Shown here one piece after another: positions 34,435 to 43,323 of a stretch of DNA of 64,000 nt (its first letter is position 1; every line of letters begins with the position of its first letter). Source of the stretch: CADEFQ01 sp050249415 (GTDB lineage: Bacteria > Pseudomonadota > Gammaproteobacteria > Steroidobacterales > Steroidobacteraceae); the NCBI GenBank assembly GCA_050249415.1, contig JBFWQO010000009.1, positions 1 to 64,000 of the forward strand. Direction: 5' to 3'. The notes beneath the pieces are model-generated. The model did not search any database. It saw only the letters and a program-made list of their open reading frames with translations, and was not told the origin of the DNA. Made by a program: the position numbers and the translations under genes.

Positions 34435-35415
34435 ATGAGCAAAAAAGACTTTTTCGTGGCGATGACCGAGTTTCACTTCATGAACACGCAGACCCTGAGT
34501 GAAATCGGTTACTACCCCGGCATGCACCATTTCCACTCGAGCGTGAGCGGGGTGTTGCGCGCGTGGTCCGGGCGCAGCATGGACGACCCGTGGCCCTCGC
34601 CGGTCGCGAGCGAGCTGGCTCCCTACATGGACAAGGCCGGGGTCGACGTGGCGTTCTGCCTGCGCGAGCCGATGATGGACATCACCGGCGGCGTGGTGTC
34701 GTTCTCGACGAACGGGTTCATGCTGCAGCAGATCGAGCCGTACCCGAACCGGATGTACCTCGAGGCGAACGTCGGCCCGGTCATCCGGCGCGGCATCAAG
34801 CACGCCAACTGGGAGCTCGAGTTCCTGGTGAAGGAAAAGGGCGCGAAGCTGTGCAAGGTGTACCAGCCCGAGGACGACGGCCCGATCAACGACCAGCGGC
34901 TGTGGCCCTTCTACGAGAAGGCGCAGGAGCTCGGCGTGCCGCTCACGCTGCACACGGGCGTGAGCTATGTCTGCCCGCAGCCGAACAGCCACTGCCACCC
35001 GTCACAACTCGACGACGTGGCGCTCGCCTTCCCGGACCTCAAGATGATCGCCTATCACGCCGGCTGGCCGTATACGGAGGAGCTGATCGGCCTGTGCGGC
35101 AAGCACAAGAACCTCTACATGAGCCTCTCGGGCGTGTTTGGCTGGTACCAGCGCTCGCCCTATCGTGGCTACCACGTGATCGGCACCGCGCTGCAGTGGG
35201 TGCCCGCGGACAAGATCGTGCTCGGCTTCGACCTGCCGTTCGACGACCTGCCCCGGGTCACCGACTACATCAGGGACCTCGAGATGCCCGAAGAGCTGCA
35301 GGAAAAGTGGGGCTATGCGCCGGTGACCGACGAGGACAAGGCCAAGATCCTCGGCCTCAATCTCGCGAAGCTCACGGGCATCGACCCGGTGAAGCGTGCC
35401 AAGCCGGTCAGGTAA
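34435..35415 (+). CDS. Amidohydrolase-2 family metal-dependent hydrolase
   Basis: A 326-residue TIM-barrel protein of the amidohydrolase-2 (ACMSD/LigI-like) family. Seen: SFSTNGFMLQQIEPYPNRM, LTLHTGVSYVCPQ with the barrel His, LKMIAYHAGWPYTEEL with a second His, and KIVLGFDLPFDDLPR with the late Asp. The N-terminal HxH is not obvious: TEFHFMN has a single His, as in several atypical members. Members hydrolyse or decarboxylate carboxylates and lactones. First of a five-gene plus-strand run; its stop overlaps the next start by 20 bases. Confidence 0.82.
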   Translation: MSKKDFFVAMTEFHFMNTQTLSEIGYYPGMHHFHSSVSGVLRAWSGRSMDDPWPSPVASELAPYMDKAGVDVAFCLREPMMDITGGVVSFSTNGFMLQQIEPYPNRMYLEANVGPVIRRGIKHANWELEFLVKEKGAKLCKVYQPEDDGPINDQRLWPFYEKAQELGVPLTLHTGVSYVCPQPNSHCHPSQLDDVALAFPDLKMIAYHAGWPYTEELIGLCGKHKNLYMSLSGVFGWYQRSPYRGYHVIGTALQWVPADKIVLGFDLPFDDLPRVTDYIRDLEMPEELQEKWGYAPVTDEDKAKILGLNLAKLTGIDPVKRAKPVR

Positions 35416-36646
35416 GGCGGCGGCGCCCGCGCCGCTCGCGGGTGTGCGCGTCATCGAAAGCTCGATCCTCGGGCCCGCCGCCATCACGACCGCGTTCGTC
35501 GATCTCGGCGCCGAAGTCATCAAGGTCGAAACGCCGGCGGGCGATTACATCCGCGAGATGACCTGGCCGATCATCCAGGGCGTCTCGTTGATGCACTACC
35601 ACCTGAACCGGGGCAAGAAGAGCATCACGCTCAACCTCAAGGTCGAGGCTGCACGCGAGGTCTATCGGGCGCTCGTCAAGGACGCGGACATCGTCATCGA
35701 AGCCTCGAAGCCGGGAGCGCTCGCGAGGCACGGCCTCGGCTACGAGGACCTGCGCAAGGTCAATCCCCGCATCGTGTTCTGCACCGTCTCCGGCTACGGC
35801 ATGACGGGTCCCTACCGCGACATGCCCTCGCACGGCATCGCGTACGACACATGGGCGGGCGCGTGCCAGCCCGCCTATGACGAGGAAGGCTTCTGCTACA
35901 TCCCCGAACACGTCGGCATCGGCATCAATGCGGCGCCGCTCTTCGGCGGCCTCGCCGTGCTCGCGGGTGTCGTGCGCGCCCGGGCGACGGGCATGGGCTG
36001 CCACATGGACCTCGCCCAGAGCGACGCGGCGGCGGCGTTCGACTGGTACCGCAGCGAGAGCCACATGGCGTATGCGCGGCCGGAAGACATCGTCACCGGC
36101 AACAAGGCCGACGGTTACCAGCGGCGTCCGGTCGCCACGGCCGGCATGCGCGAAGGCGTGCGCTACCAGCTCTACGAATCGGCCGATGGCCACGTGCTGT
36201 TCATGGCCTCCGAGCAGGCGTTCTGGAAGAATTTCTGTGCCGGCATCGGCCGCACGGATCTGTTCGAAAAGTGGCCCGGTTCGAAGTATGCGGACCATGC
36301 GCGCGGCAACCGTGAGCTGCAGGCGGAGCTGCGCACCATTTTCAAGACGAGGACGACCCAGGAGTGGCTGCGTTTCAGTGTCGAGGCCAACACGCCGATC
36401 GCGCCCGTGAATACGCCGCAGAGCCTCGTCGACGACCCGCAGTTCAAGGACCGGTTCAGGGTCCTGCCCCACGAGACCCACGGCGCCGACATGCTCGGCT
36501 TTCCCGTCAAGTACATCGGCGAGGAACTGCCGGATCCCGCCATCGCGCCCACTGCCGGCGAGCACACCGCCGAGGTGCTGCGCAACCTGCTCGGCTACGA
36601 CGAGCAACGCTGTGCCGACCTGAAGTCAGCCGGCGCGCTCGGCTGA
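35396..36646 (+). CDS. CaiB/BaiF-family protein, catalytic Asp apparently replaced
   Basis: A 416-residue family III CoA-transferase fold: VRVIESSILGPAAITTAFVDLGAEVIKVE at the N-terminus, LNRGKKSITLNL, GYGMTGPYRDM and GMGCHMDLAQSDA. In relatives the CoA-binding Asp lies 23 residues before the end of the (T/A)G of the RARATG-like turn; here that position reads GIGINAAP with no Asp. It may therefore be non-catalytic, use another residue, or work as a subunit. The GTG start at 35396 overlaps the amidohydrolase gene. Confidence 0.85.
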   Translation: MPSRSGKAAAPAPLAGVRVIESSILGPAAITTAFVDLGAEVIKVETPAGDYIREMTWPIIQGVSLMHYHLNRGKKSITLNLKVEAAREVYRALVKDADIVIEASKPGALARHGLGYEDLRKVNPRIVFCTVSGYGMTGPYRDMPSHGIAYDTWAGACQPAYDEEGFCYIPEHVGIGINAAPLFGGLAVLAGVVRARATGMGCHMDLAQSDAAAAFDWYRSESHMAYARPEDIVTGNKADGYQRRPVATAGMREGVRYQLYESADGHVLFMASEQAFWKNFCAGIGRTDLFEKWPGSKYADHARGNRELQAELRTIFKTRTTQEWLRFSVEANTPIAPVNTPQSLVDDPQFKDRFRVLPHETHGADMLGFPVKYIGEELPDPAIAPTAGEHTAEVLRNLLGYDEQRCADLKSAGALG

Positions 36647-36649
36647 CCC

Positions 36650-37399
36650 ATGCTGCCGCCGAACCCGGATTTCGGCACCGGCCTGTTCCGGCGACGCGTG
36701 CGGCTGCGCGTCGCGGCTCACGCCGCGCACGTCGACCTCGAGGACGGCGTGCATGCGTTTCGCGTGAGCCTGCGACACGACGGCGCGCGCATCACCGCGA
36801 TCGAGCCGACCTATGTCCGCCATCCGTTCACGACCTGCCCTGAATCCGCGAGCCACCTGCTGGCCTACGTCGGGCGGCCGCTCGCCAGTATCCCCGACCT
36901 GCGCCGCGCGCTCGAAAAGCGCCACAGCTGCACGCACGTGACGGACATGACCGCACTCGCACTGGCCCATGTCGGTGAAGAAGGACTCACGCGCCTGTAC
37001 GACATCGTGGTCGACGACGAACGCGAAGGGCGCACGCGCGCGCGGATCTCCAGCGACGGTCGGGCGGTGCACGACTGGACCCTGGCGCACCACCTCCTCG
37101 TCGAGCCCCGCGTACTCGTCGGGCGACCGGTCATGCAGGGTTTCCACGCCTGGGCCAGCGAGACGTTCGCGGGCAGTGCTTTTGAGGCCGCGTTGATGCT
37201 GCAGCGTGGCTACTTCGTCGCGCAGACCCGCCGCTTCGTCATTACCCCCGTAAAGGCGCACCCGGCGATCGGCGACGGCATGCCGGATGGGGTCTGCTAT
37301 TCCTACAGCACGCCCGTCGTGCAGCGCGCCGAACGGATCGACGGCAACCGGCGCGATTTCACGCACGACCCGGACGCCATGCTGCGCTTCGACGGCTGA
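36650..37399 (+). CDS. DUF2889 family protein
   Basis: A 249-residue protein of unknown function with DUF2889 features: an N-terminal strand-rich part (HVDLEDGVHAFRVSLRHDG), TYVRHPFTTCPESASHL, and SCTHVTDMTALALAHV. The His/Cys pairs (HPFTTCP, SCTH) could bind metal or a CoA thioester; that is speculative. It starts 3 bases after the CoA-transferase stop and overlaps the next start (TGATG). Homologues often accompany CoA-linked catabolic genes. Confidence 0.78.
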   Translation: MLPPNPDFGTGLFRRRVRLRVAAHAAHVDLEDGVHAFRVSLRHDGARITAIEPTYVRHPFTTCPESASHLLAYVGRPLASIPDLRRALEKRHSCTHVTDMTALALAHVGEEGLTRLYDIVVDDEREGRTRARISSDGRAVHDWTLAHHLLVEPRVLVGRPVMQGFHAWASETFAGSAFEAALMLQRGYFVAQTRRFVITPVKAHPAIGDGMPDGVCYSYSTPVVQRAERIDGNRRDFTHDPDAMLRFDG

Positions 37400-38280
37400 T
37401 GCGCGGGAGCTGCCTGTGTGGCGAGGTTCGCTACGCTGCCCCGGGCTCCACCGGCGACATGTGGTACTGCCATTGTTCTGCCTGCGCCCGCTCGAGCGGC
37501 GTCGGATTCGGCACCTGGGTCGGAGCAACGGCGGTGAAATGGGAGGCGGGAGCGCGAAGTCGCGTCCGCATCGCCGGTACGACACCGCTCGTGCGCTCGT
37601 TCTGCGCGACTTGCTCGACCCCTCTGCCCGCGGAGTGCGGCGATGGCGGTTCGGTCATGCTGCCGGCCGGCGGGCTCGATGACATCTCGGGCCTGAGACC
37701 GGCGTGGCACGCGCACGTCGCACAGCGCGCGCCGTGGATGCCCGCCAGTGCCCGACTGCCCTGCTACCCGGGGTCACGAAGTGCGGCGAGCCAGATTCCC
37801 GCTGCGAGCCAGCCCGGGCCGGCATCGCCGCATCGTCCGCGATCCCCGCTGACGGGCGGGTGCCTGTGCGGCGCGATCGGGTATGAAATTGCCACTCCGC
37901 CCTACGCGATGCGCGCCTGCCATTGCTCGCGTTGCAGGCGCCGCTCGGGCAGCAGCTATCTCGTGGCACTCGCGTGCGCATCGTCCGGGTTCACGTTCAC
38001 GCACGGTGCGGGATCGATCCGCCACTGGCAGCTGCCGGAATCGGCCCGCTATCTCGTCTCCTTCTGCGGCGAGTGTGGCGCCTCGGTGCCATCCGTCATC
38101 GGCGAGGTCGCCTTCATCACGGCCGGCGCGCTCGACTCGGACCCGGGGGTGCGCACCCGCTGCCACATCTATTTCGGCTCGCGCGCGGCCTGGGTCGATG
38201 CCGAGGACGACCTGCCGCATTTCGACGCGTGGACGCCGCCTGATTTCAGCTGGTCGCGAGACGAAACACCGGCAGCGTGA
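37399..38280 (+). CDS. Tandem GFA/CENP-V domain protein
   Basis: A 293-residue protein made of two GFA-like zinc domains in one chain. Domain 1 (about 1-115) has CLCGEV, CHCSAC and FCATC; domain 2 (about 150-285) has CLCGAI, CHCSRCRRRSG and FCGECG. A Pro/Ser-rich linker separates them. The family is annotated as glutathione-dependent formaldehyde-activating, but most members lack proven activity. In domain 1 the last Cys-Gly pair reads C-S, so the two sites differ. Its 3' end overlaps the convergent DUF35 gene by 35 bases. Confidence 0.85.
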   Translation: MRGSCLCGEVRYAAPGSTGDMWYCHCSACARSSGVGFGTWVGATAVKWEAGARSRVRIAGTTPLVRSFCATCSTPLPAECGDGGSVMLPAGGLDDISGLRPAWHAHVAQRAPWMPASARLPCYPGSRSAASQIPAASQPGPASPHRPRSPLTGGCLCGAIGYEIATPPYAMRACHCSRCRRRSGSSYLVALACASSGFTFTHGAGSIRHWQLPESARYLVSFCGECGASVPSVIGEVAFITAGALDSDPGVRTRCHIYFGSRAAWVDAEDDLPHFDAWTPPDFSWSRDETPAA

Positions 38281-38650
38281 TCGCGTCGGTCCGCCGCTCG
38301 AAATCGACTCGCACCGGCATGCCGATGCGCAGGGCGTCGGGCGGGCAGTCGACGACATTGCCGAGGAAGCGCACGCCCTCCTCGAGTTCGACGACCACGG
38401 CCGCGTAGGGCACCGCCTCGATGAACCCCGGATGCAGCGCACGCGCGACGACGGTGAACGTGAACACCGTGCCCTTGCCGCTCGAGCGCACCCACTCCCA
38501 GTCGAACGAGCCGCACGCGGCGCACAGATCGCGGGGCACGTGGCGGAACGTGGCACAGCGGCTGCAGCGCTGGAAGCGCAGCTCCCCCTTGCCGCACCAC
38601 TCGTAGAACTGCGCGGTCAGGCCCGTCATCGCCGGCAGCGGCCGCGTCAT
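38246..38650 (-). CDS. DUF35 Zn-ribbon/OB-fold protein (thiolase partner)
   Basis: A 134-residue protein with an N-terminal zinc ribbon (QRCSRC and LCAACGSFDWEW) and a C-terminal OB fold (GTVFTFTVVAR, PYAAVVVELEEGVRFLGNV). DUF35 proteins bind acyl-CoA and pair with thiolase-like proteins, as ChsH2 does with the Ltp2 aldolase in steroid degradation. Its ATG overlaps the thiolase stop (ATGA), so 1:1 production is likely. Last gene of the long minus-strand operon. Confidence 0.88.
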   Translation of the reverse strand: MTRPLPAMTGLTAQFYEWCGKGELRFQRCSRCATFRHVPRDLCAACGSFDWEWVRSSGKGTVFTFTVVARALHPGFIEAVPYAAVVVELEEGVRFLGNVVDCPPDALRIGMPVRVDFERRTDAITLPVFRLATS

Positions 38651-39837
38651 GCCTCGCCTCCACGGCGCAGGATTGCGATGCTGCCGTCGCCGAAATCGCC
38701 CCATCCGGTCACGACACCCACCTCCGCGTCCTTCACCTGGCGTTCTCCCGCCTCGCCGCGCAACTGCCGAACGGCCTCGACGATGTGCCCGATGCCGAGC
38801 AGGTGACCCTGGGACAGGAGTCCGCCGTGCGTGTTGACGGGCAGGCGGCCACCCAGCTCGATGCCGCCGCTCTCGACGAAGGCGCCGCCCTCGCCGCGCC
38901 GGCAGAAACCCGCCTCCTCGATCTGCTGGATCACCTCGAACGTGAAGCAGTCGTAGATCTGCGCAAAATCCGCATCCGCCGGCGTGAGGCCCGCCATCGC
39001 GAACGCTTCGGGCGCCGCGGTCGTGAGGCCCGTGCGATGGAAATCCTTGCGGTTCACGATGTCGTCGGCGGGATACGGCTGGCCCGACGCCGCGCCCATG
39101 ATCGAGACAGGCCTGCGGCGCAGATCGCGCGCCCGCGCCGCCGAGGTGACGATGTAAGCGGCCCCGCCATCGGTCTCGAGGCAGCAATCGAGCAGCCGAT
39201 ACGGCGAGGTGACCATCGGCGAGGCGAGGTAATCGTCCAGGGTCATCGGCTTGCCGCACATCAATGCACCGGGATTGAGTTGCGCGTGCCTGCGCATCGC
39301 AAGCGCCACGGCGCCGAGTTGCTCGTCGCGTGTGCCGTATTCGTGCATGTGGCGCTGCGCCATCAGCGCATACCACTGGGGCGGTGCGGACAGACCGTAA
39401 GGCAGGTAGTAATCGTGCGCAATGGCGGCGCCGGGGATTGAATTGACGTCGGTCGCGGCGATGTCCCGGGTGCGCGCGCCGGAGTAGCCGTTCCAGCCGC
39501 CAGGAACCAGCACATGGTTCGCGCTGCCGGTCACGACCGCCATGGCGGCGACGCGCAGCGCCGCGACCGGCGAGGCGCCGCCGAGATTCAGCGTGGCGGC
39601 GAAGCGCAGGTTCTCGCAACCGAGGTTCGCCGCAAACGCCTCGGCGCGGCCGAGGTTCGGGAACGGCATGATGCCGTCGATGTCGCGCGCCTCGAGCCCC
39701 GCGTCGTCGAGCGCTGCGGCCACGGCGCGCAGCTGCAGTGCCATTTCGCTGAGGCCCGAGCCCGGCTTGCGACAGATCGCGGTCTCACCGATACCGACGA
39801 TGCAGGCCGCATCCTTCAACGTACCCCTCGCCGCCAT
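38647..39837 (-). CDS. Thiolase-like protein lacking the nucleophilic Cys (possible aldolase)
   Basis: A 396-residue SCP2-type thiolase fold. The N-terminal Cys position reads TLNLGGASPVAAL, so the acylated Cys is absent. The C-terminal half keeps DCFTFEVIQQIEEAGF and NTHGGLLSQGHLLGIGH. This pattern resembles Ltp2-type retro-aldolases, which cleave beta-hydroxy acyl-CoA made by a MaoC hydratase, rather than true thiolases. Coupled to the DUF35 gene downstream and 11 bases from the crotonase gene upstream. Confidence 0.82.
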   Translation of the reverse strand: MAARGTLKDAACIVGIGETAICRKPGSGLSEMALQLRAVAAALDDAGLEARDIDGIMPFPNLGRAEAFAANLGCENLRFAATLNLGGASPVAALRVAAMAVVTGSANHVLVPGGWNGYSGARTRDIAATDVNSIPGAAIAHDYYLPYGLSAPPQWYALMAQRHMHEYGTRDEQLGAVALAMRRHAQLNPGALMCGKPMTLDDYLASPMVTSPYRLLDCCLETDGGAAYIVTSAARARDLRRRPVSIMGAASGQPYPADDIVNRKDFHRTGLTTAAPEAFAMAGLTPADADFAQIYDCFTFEVIQQIEEAGFCRRGEGGAFVESGGIELGGRLPVNTHGGLLSQGHLLGIGHIVEAVRQLRGEAGERQVKDAEVGVVTGWGDFGDGSIAILRRGGEA

Positions 39838-39848
39838 GGTCCCGCCGC

Positions 39849-40760
39849 TCAACCGGCGCCCTTGTTCGCAGCCTGCAAGGCCTCGTACTCGTCGAGCAGT
39901 GTCTGGCGCATCTGCGCCTCGCGCCGGCGAATGTCCCAGAACCGTGCCGGACGCTTCTCGACGAAAGCGGCACCGCCTTCCTTGCCTTCCGGCATGTCGA
40001 ACCAGTCCGGATACAGCGCGCCCGATATGGCGCACTGCTCCTTGTAGCCGTCCATTTCCTGGTCGAAGGCGTTTTTCAGGATCTCGAGGCAACCCGGACT
40101 CTTCTCGAGCAGCTCCTCGCACCATTTCTCGACTTCGGCCTCGAGCTCGCCGAGCGGCACCACGGTGTTGACAAGGCCCATCTGCAGCGCCTCGGCGGCC
40201 TTGTACTTGCGGCACAGCATCCAGATCTCGCGCGCCTTCTTCGCGCCGACGACCTTGGTGAGGTACGGCACGAAGTAGCCGTCGGCCGGCGAAGAGACCC
40301 GCGGACCCGCCTGTGCGAACACGGCGTTGTCGGCCGCGATCGTGAAATCACAGCAGTAGGCCATGTGGTTGTGCCCGCCGACGCAGTACCCCTGCACCTG
40401 CGCGATCACCGGCTTGCGCGACATGCGGATCAGCCGGTTGTGCGGATAGCGGTTGTAGAACGCCTCGCGCAGGCCCCAACGCTCCCAGACGACGTCGCCG
40501 CCGGCGCCGAAATGCTTGCCGCGGCCCGCCACCACGATCACGCCGATCGACGGATCGTGGCTCGCGTCGTAGAACGCCCGGAACATTTCGTCGACCGTCG
40601 CCACGGTCATCGCGTTCATCTTGTCGGGCTTGTTGAGCGCCACGCGCGCCACGCCGCCGCCGAGCGCGCGATGATGGCGCTTCTCGTAGACGATTTCCCC
40701 GAAATTGTCGAGACCGTCGCCGGTGACGACGCTCCAGTCGCTGAAATTCGCACCACTCAT
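39849..40760 (-). CDS. Crotonase-family ring hydrolase/cyclase-like protein (MenB/BadI group)
   Basis: A 303-residue crotonase whose central part follows MenB/BadI rather than enoyl-CoA hydratases: RMSRKPVIAQVQGYCVGG, DFTIAADNAVFAQAGPRV, KKAREIWMLCRKYKAAEAL, MGLVNTVVPLGELE. MenB closes and BadI opens a ring through a beta-keto-acyl-CoA Claisen/retro-Claisen reaction, so a ring-opening hydrolase is a reasonable guess. It has about 30 extra C-terminal residues. ATG 40760 follows a GAGGTG ribosome site. Confidence 0.8.
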   Translation of the reverse strand: MSGANFSDWSVVTGDGLDNFGEIVYEKRHHRALGGGVARVALNKPDKMNAMTVATVDEMFRAFYDASHDPSIGVIVVAGRGKHFGAGGDVVWERWGLREAFYNRYPHNRLIRMSRKPVIAQVQGYCVGGHNHMAYCCDFTIAADNAVFAQAGPRVSSPADGYFVPYLTKVVGAKKAREIWMLCRKYKAAEALQMGLVNTVVPLGELEAEVEKWCEELLEKSPGCLEILKNAFDQEMDGYKEQCAISGALYPDWFDMPEGKEGGAAFVEKRPARFWDIRRREAQMRQTLLDEYEALQAANKGAG

Positions 40761-40782
40761 CGTTTCCACCTCGCACGTCGGC

Positions 40783-41991
40783 TCAGGGAATCGCGCCCTT
40801 CGCCTTGAGCGCCTCGATCTCTTCCCACTCGTAGCCGAGCAATTCCATCATCAGGATCTCGGTATCCTGGCCGAGCTGCGGCCCGAGGCTGCGCACTTCG
40901 CCAGGCGATTTCGACAGGGTCACCGGCAGGCCGCGGATGTCGACCTCGCGCTGCACTTCCTCGCACCACGTCTTCATGAAGTACCCGTTCTGCCACGCCT
41001 GCTCGTCGCGCACGACGTCGGCGAAGTTGTTCACGGGACTCGCAGTGATGCCGGCGCGGCGCAGCGCCGCCATCAGTTCACCGTGGTCGTGCCTTTGCGT
41101 CTCGACCTCGATCGCCGCGATCAACGCTTCGTTCCGTTCGCGCCGGCCCGCCGCGCTGCCGTAGGCGGGATCCGCCAGCGTCGCGGGATCGCCCAGCGCG
41201 CGGCGCAGCGCCGCGAAGCGATCGTCCTCGTTGCGTTCGCACAGAAAAACCCACTTGCCGCTCGTCGGATACAGGTTCCACAGCGGATTCTCCACCTGCC
41301 GCCGCGAGTGCTGCAGCGCGTTCGACTCGTGGCCGGCGAGGTAGGCCTGCAGGTACGGCGCGGCGAGATACAACTGCGCGCCATAGAGCGAGGCATCGAT
41401 GCTCTGGCCCCTGCCGGTGCGCCGGCACTCGTAGAGCGCGAGCAGGATGCCGAGTGCCGACATGATGCCACCGTAGGCGTCGCCCGAACCCATGCCGAGG
41501 TAGATCGGCGGCTGCCCGGGCTCGCCGAGCCGCGCCATGATCCCGGTGAGCGCCTGCACCGTCATGTCGAACGAGGGCTTCGAGACCTTGCTGAAACGGC
41601 CATAGCCCGTGTTCGTCGCGTACACGATCTTCGGGTTGATCGCTGACAGCTTCTCGTAGGACAGGTTCCACGCCGCGAGCATCTCCGGTGCGAGGTTGCT
41701 CAGGAACACATCCGATTTCGCGACGAGCCGATACAGGATCTCCTGCCCCTCCGGCTTCTTGAGATCGATCGCGATACTCTTCTTGTTGCGGTTGATCACC
41801 AGGAAATACTGGTTCCAGTCGCCGATCTCGAGCGACTTGATGCTGCGCACGCCCCGGGCCTGGTCGCCGCCCTGCGGCCGCTCCACCTTGACGACATCGG
41901 CGCCGAAGTCGGCGAGGTACTGGGCGGACACCGGTCCCTGGAACCACACCGTGAGGTCGATGACGCGCACACCCTCGAGGGCCCTGCTCAT
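40783..41991 (-). CDS. CaiB/BaiF-family CoA transferase (Asp present)
   Basis: A 402-residue family III CoA transferase with N-terminal VRVIDLTVWFQGPVSAQYLADFGADVVKVE, NRNKKSIAIDLKKPEGQ, and GMGSGDAYGGIMSALGILLAL, where the expected catalytic Asp is present, then GRGQSIDASLYGA. It moves CoA between acyl groups through an aspartyl-CoA intermediate, or acts as an acyl-CoA racemase. ATG 41991 overlaps the stop of the adjacent paralogue, which lacks the Asp, suggesting a heteromeric enzyme. Confidence 0.9.
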   Translation of the reverse strand: MSRALEGVRVIDLTVWFQGPVSAQYLADFGADVVKVERPQGGDQARGVRSIKSLEIGDWNQYFLVINRNKKSIAIDLKKPEGQEILYRLVAKSDVFLSNLAPEMLAAWNLSYEKLSAINPKIVYATNTGYGRFSKVSKPSFDMTVQALTGIMARLGEPGQPPIYLGMGSGDAYGGIMSALGILLALYECRRTGRGQSIDASLYGAQLYLAAPYLQAYLAGHESNALQHSRRQVENPLWNLYPTSGKWVFLCERNEDDRFAALRRALGDPATLADPAYGSAAGRRERNEALIAAIEVETQRHDHGELMAALRRAGITASPVNNFADVVRDEQAWQNGYFMKTWCEEVQREVDIRGLPVTLSKSPGEVRSLGPQLGQDTEILMMELLGYEWEEIEALKAKGAIP

Positions 41992-43172
41992 GCCAGCACT
42001 CCCGCGTCGCTGAGCTCGTGGAGCGATTCCCGCGAGTAGCCGAGCAACTCGTGCAGCACCTGGTCCGTATGCTGGCCGGTGCACGGGGCGAGCCGCTCGA
42101 GGCGGGCCGGGCTGTCACTGGCCCAGATCGGAAAGCCGAGCGTCTTGACCTTGCCGAAGCTCGGGTGCTCGAGTTCCATGATGTAGCGATTGGCGTACGC
42201 ACCGGGATCGTTCGCCGGGTAGTCGAACTGCTCGATGATGTCGGCGGACAACTGCTTTTCCTGGAACAGCTGCCGCCAGTGGCCCGCCGTCTGCCGGCTG
42301 AAGCGCTCTTCGAGCTCGCCGATGAGCTCGAGGCGGTTCACCGCCGTGCGCTTCTCGTGCGTATCGAACCGGGCGTCGTTCGCGTCGACGCCGACCATCG
42401 CCGAAAATGCCGGCCACCAGCGGTCGGTGTCGGGCATCGTCAGCGTGACCCAGCGGCCGTCGGCACTGCGGTATACCGAGCCCGACATCGGGTTCGACAC
42501 GTCGAGCCGCGAGATCGGGTGCAGCAGGCGATCGCCGTGGCCTATCGCCAGGAATGCCTGCAGGTCGAGCGCCGAGCCGTACATGTTCGCGCCAAAGAGG
42601 GAGACGTCGACTTCCTGCCCCTCGCCGCTTCGCATCCGGTGCAGCAGCGCCGTGACGATGCCGAACGCCAGCATTCCGGTGGCGTGCATCGCGCCGGCGC
42701 CCGTGTACACCGGTGGCTGGCCGGGCTGCGGCAGGATGGGCATCGCGCCGGTGCGCGCCGCTGCCAGTTCATCGATGGCCGGCAGGTCCCGGTCGGGGCC
42801 CTTCGGCCCGAAGCCGGAGAGGCGCGCGAAGATGACATCGGGACGCGCGGCGCTCACGCCGGCGTAGTCGAGCCCGAGCGCGGCCAGTTCGTCGCGCGGC
42901 CAGTCGGTGACGACCACGTCGACTTTGGCCGCGAGTGCCGCGAGTACTTCGCGGCCGCGGGCGGTGGACGCGTTGACGGCAACCGAGAGCTTGTTGCGGT
43001 GGATCAGGTCCGCTTCGTGGTTCCAGCGACCGGTCGGCTCGTTCCGTGCCGCCGGCAGCAGATCGACACGAATGACGCGCGCGCCGAAGTCCGCCAGGAA
43101 CGCGCCGGACAGCGCGCTGCAGAACTGCCGCGTGAGATCGAGCACTGTGACGTCATGCAGGATGCGACCCAT
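41988..43172 (-). CDS. CaiB/BaiF-family protein lacking the catalytic Asp
   Basis: A 394-residue family III CoA-transferase fold: VTVLDLTRQFCSALSGAFLADFGARVIRVD, HRNKLSVAVNAS, GFGPKGPDRDL. The Asp region reads TGAGAMHATGMLAFGIVTAL, with no Asp at the aligned position. Such Asp-less subunits occur in heteromeric benzylsuccinate CoA-transferase (BbsE with catalytic BbsF). The downstream paralogue with Asp overlaps it by ATGA. ATG 43172 is preferred; an in-frame GTG at 43187 also exists. A 151-base gap with no clear signal precedes it. Confidence 0.88.
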   Translation of the reverse strand: MGRILHDVTVLDLTRQFCSALSGAFLADFGARVIRVDLLPAARNEPTGRWNHEADLIHRNKLSVAVNASTARGREVLAALAAKVDVVVTDWPRDELAALGLDYAGVSAARPDVIFARLSGFGPKGPDRDLPAIDELAAARTGAMPILPQPGQPPVYTGAGAMHATGMLAFGIVTALLHRMRSGEGQEVDVSLFGANMYGSALDLQAFLAIGHGDRLLHPISRLDVSNPMSGSVYRSADGRWVTLTMPDTDRWWPAFSAMVGVDANDARFDTHEKRTAVNRLELIGELEERFSRQTAGHWRQLFQEKQLSADIIEQFDYPANDPGAYANRYIMELEHPSFGKVKTLGFPIWASDSPARLERLAPCTGQHTDQVLHELLGYSRESLHELSDAGVLA

Positions 43173-43323
43173 CTCGGTGCCTCGCACGTTCCAACGATTC
43201 AGGCCCGGCGGCCCGGACGCATCGTAGCAGCGTCGCCGCGATGATCGCCGACGGCGCGCTTCCCGCCATCCTGCATCCGGACTACCCGGGCGCCTGCTGC
43301 GCCCGCACGCCGGCGCGCTGCGA
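43173..43323. other. Intra-operon gap, nothing recognised
   Basis: A 151-base gap, the longest within the long minus-strand gene run. It is GC-rich with alternating CG/GC words and no clear promoter, hairpin or GTCC-N4-GGAC palindrome. An open frame on the plus strand here is a GC shadow. An internal promoter is possible. Confidence 0.3.
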
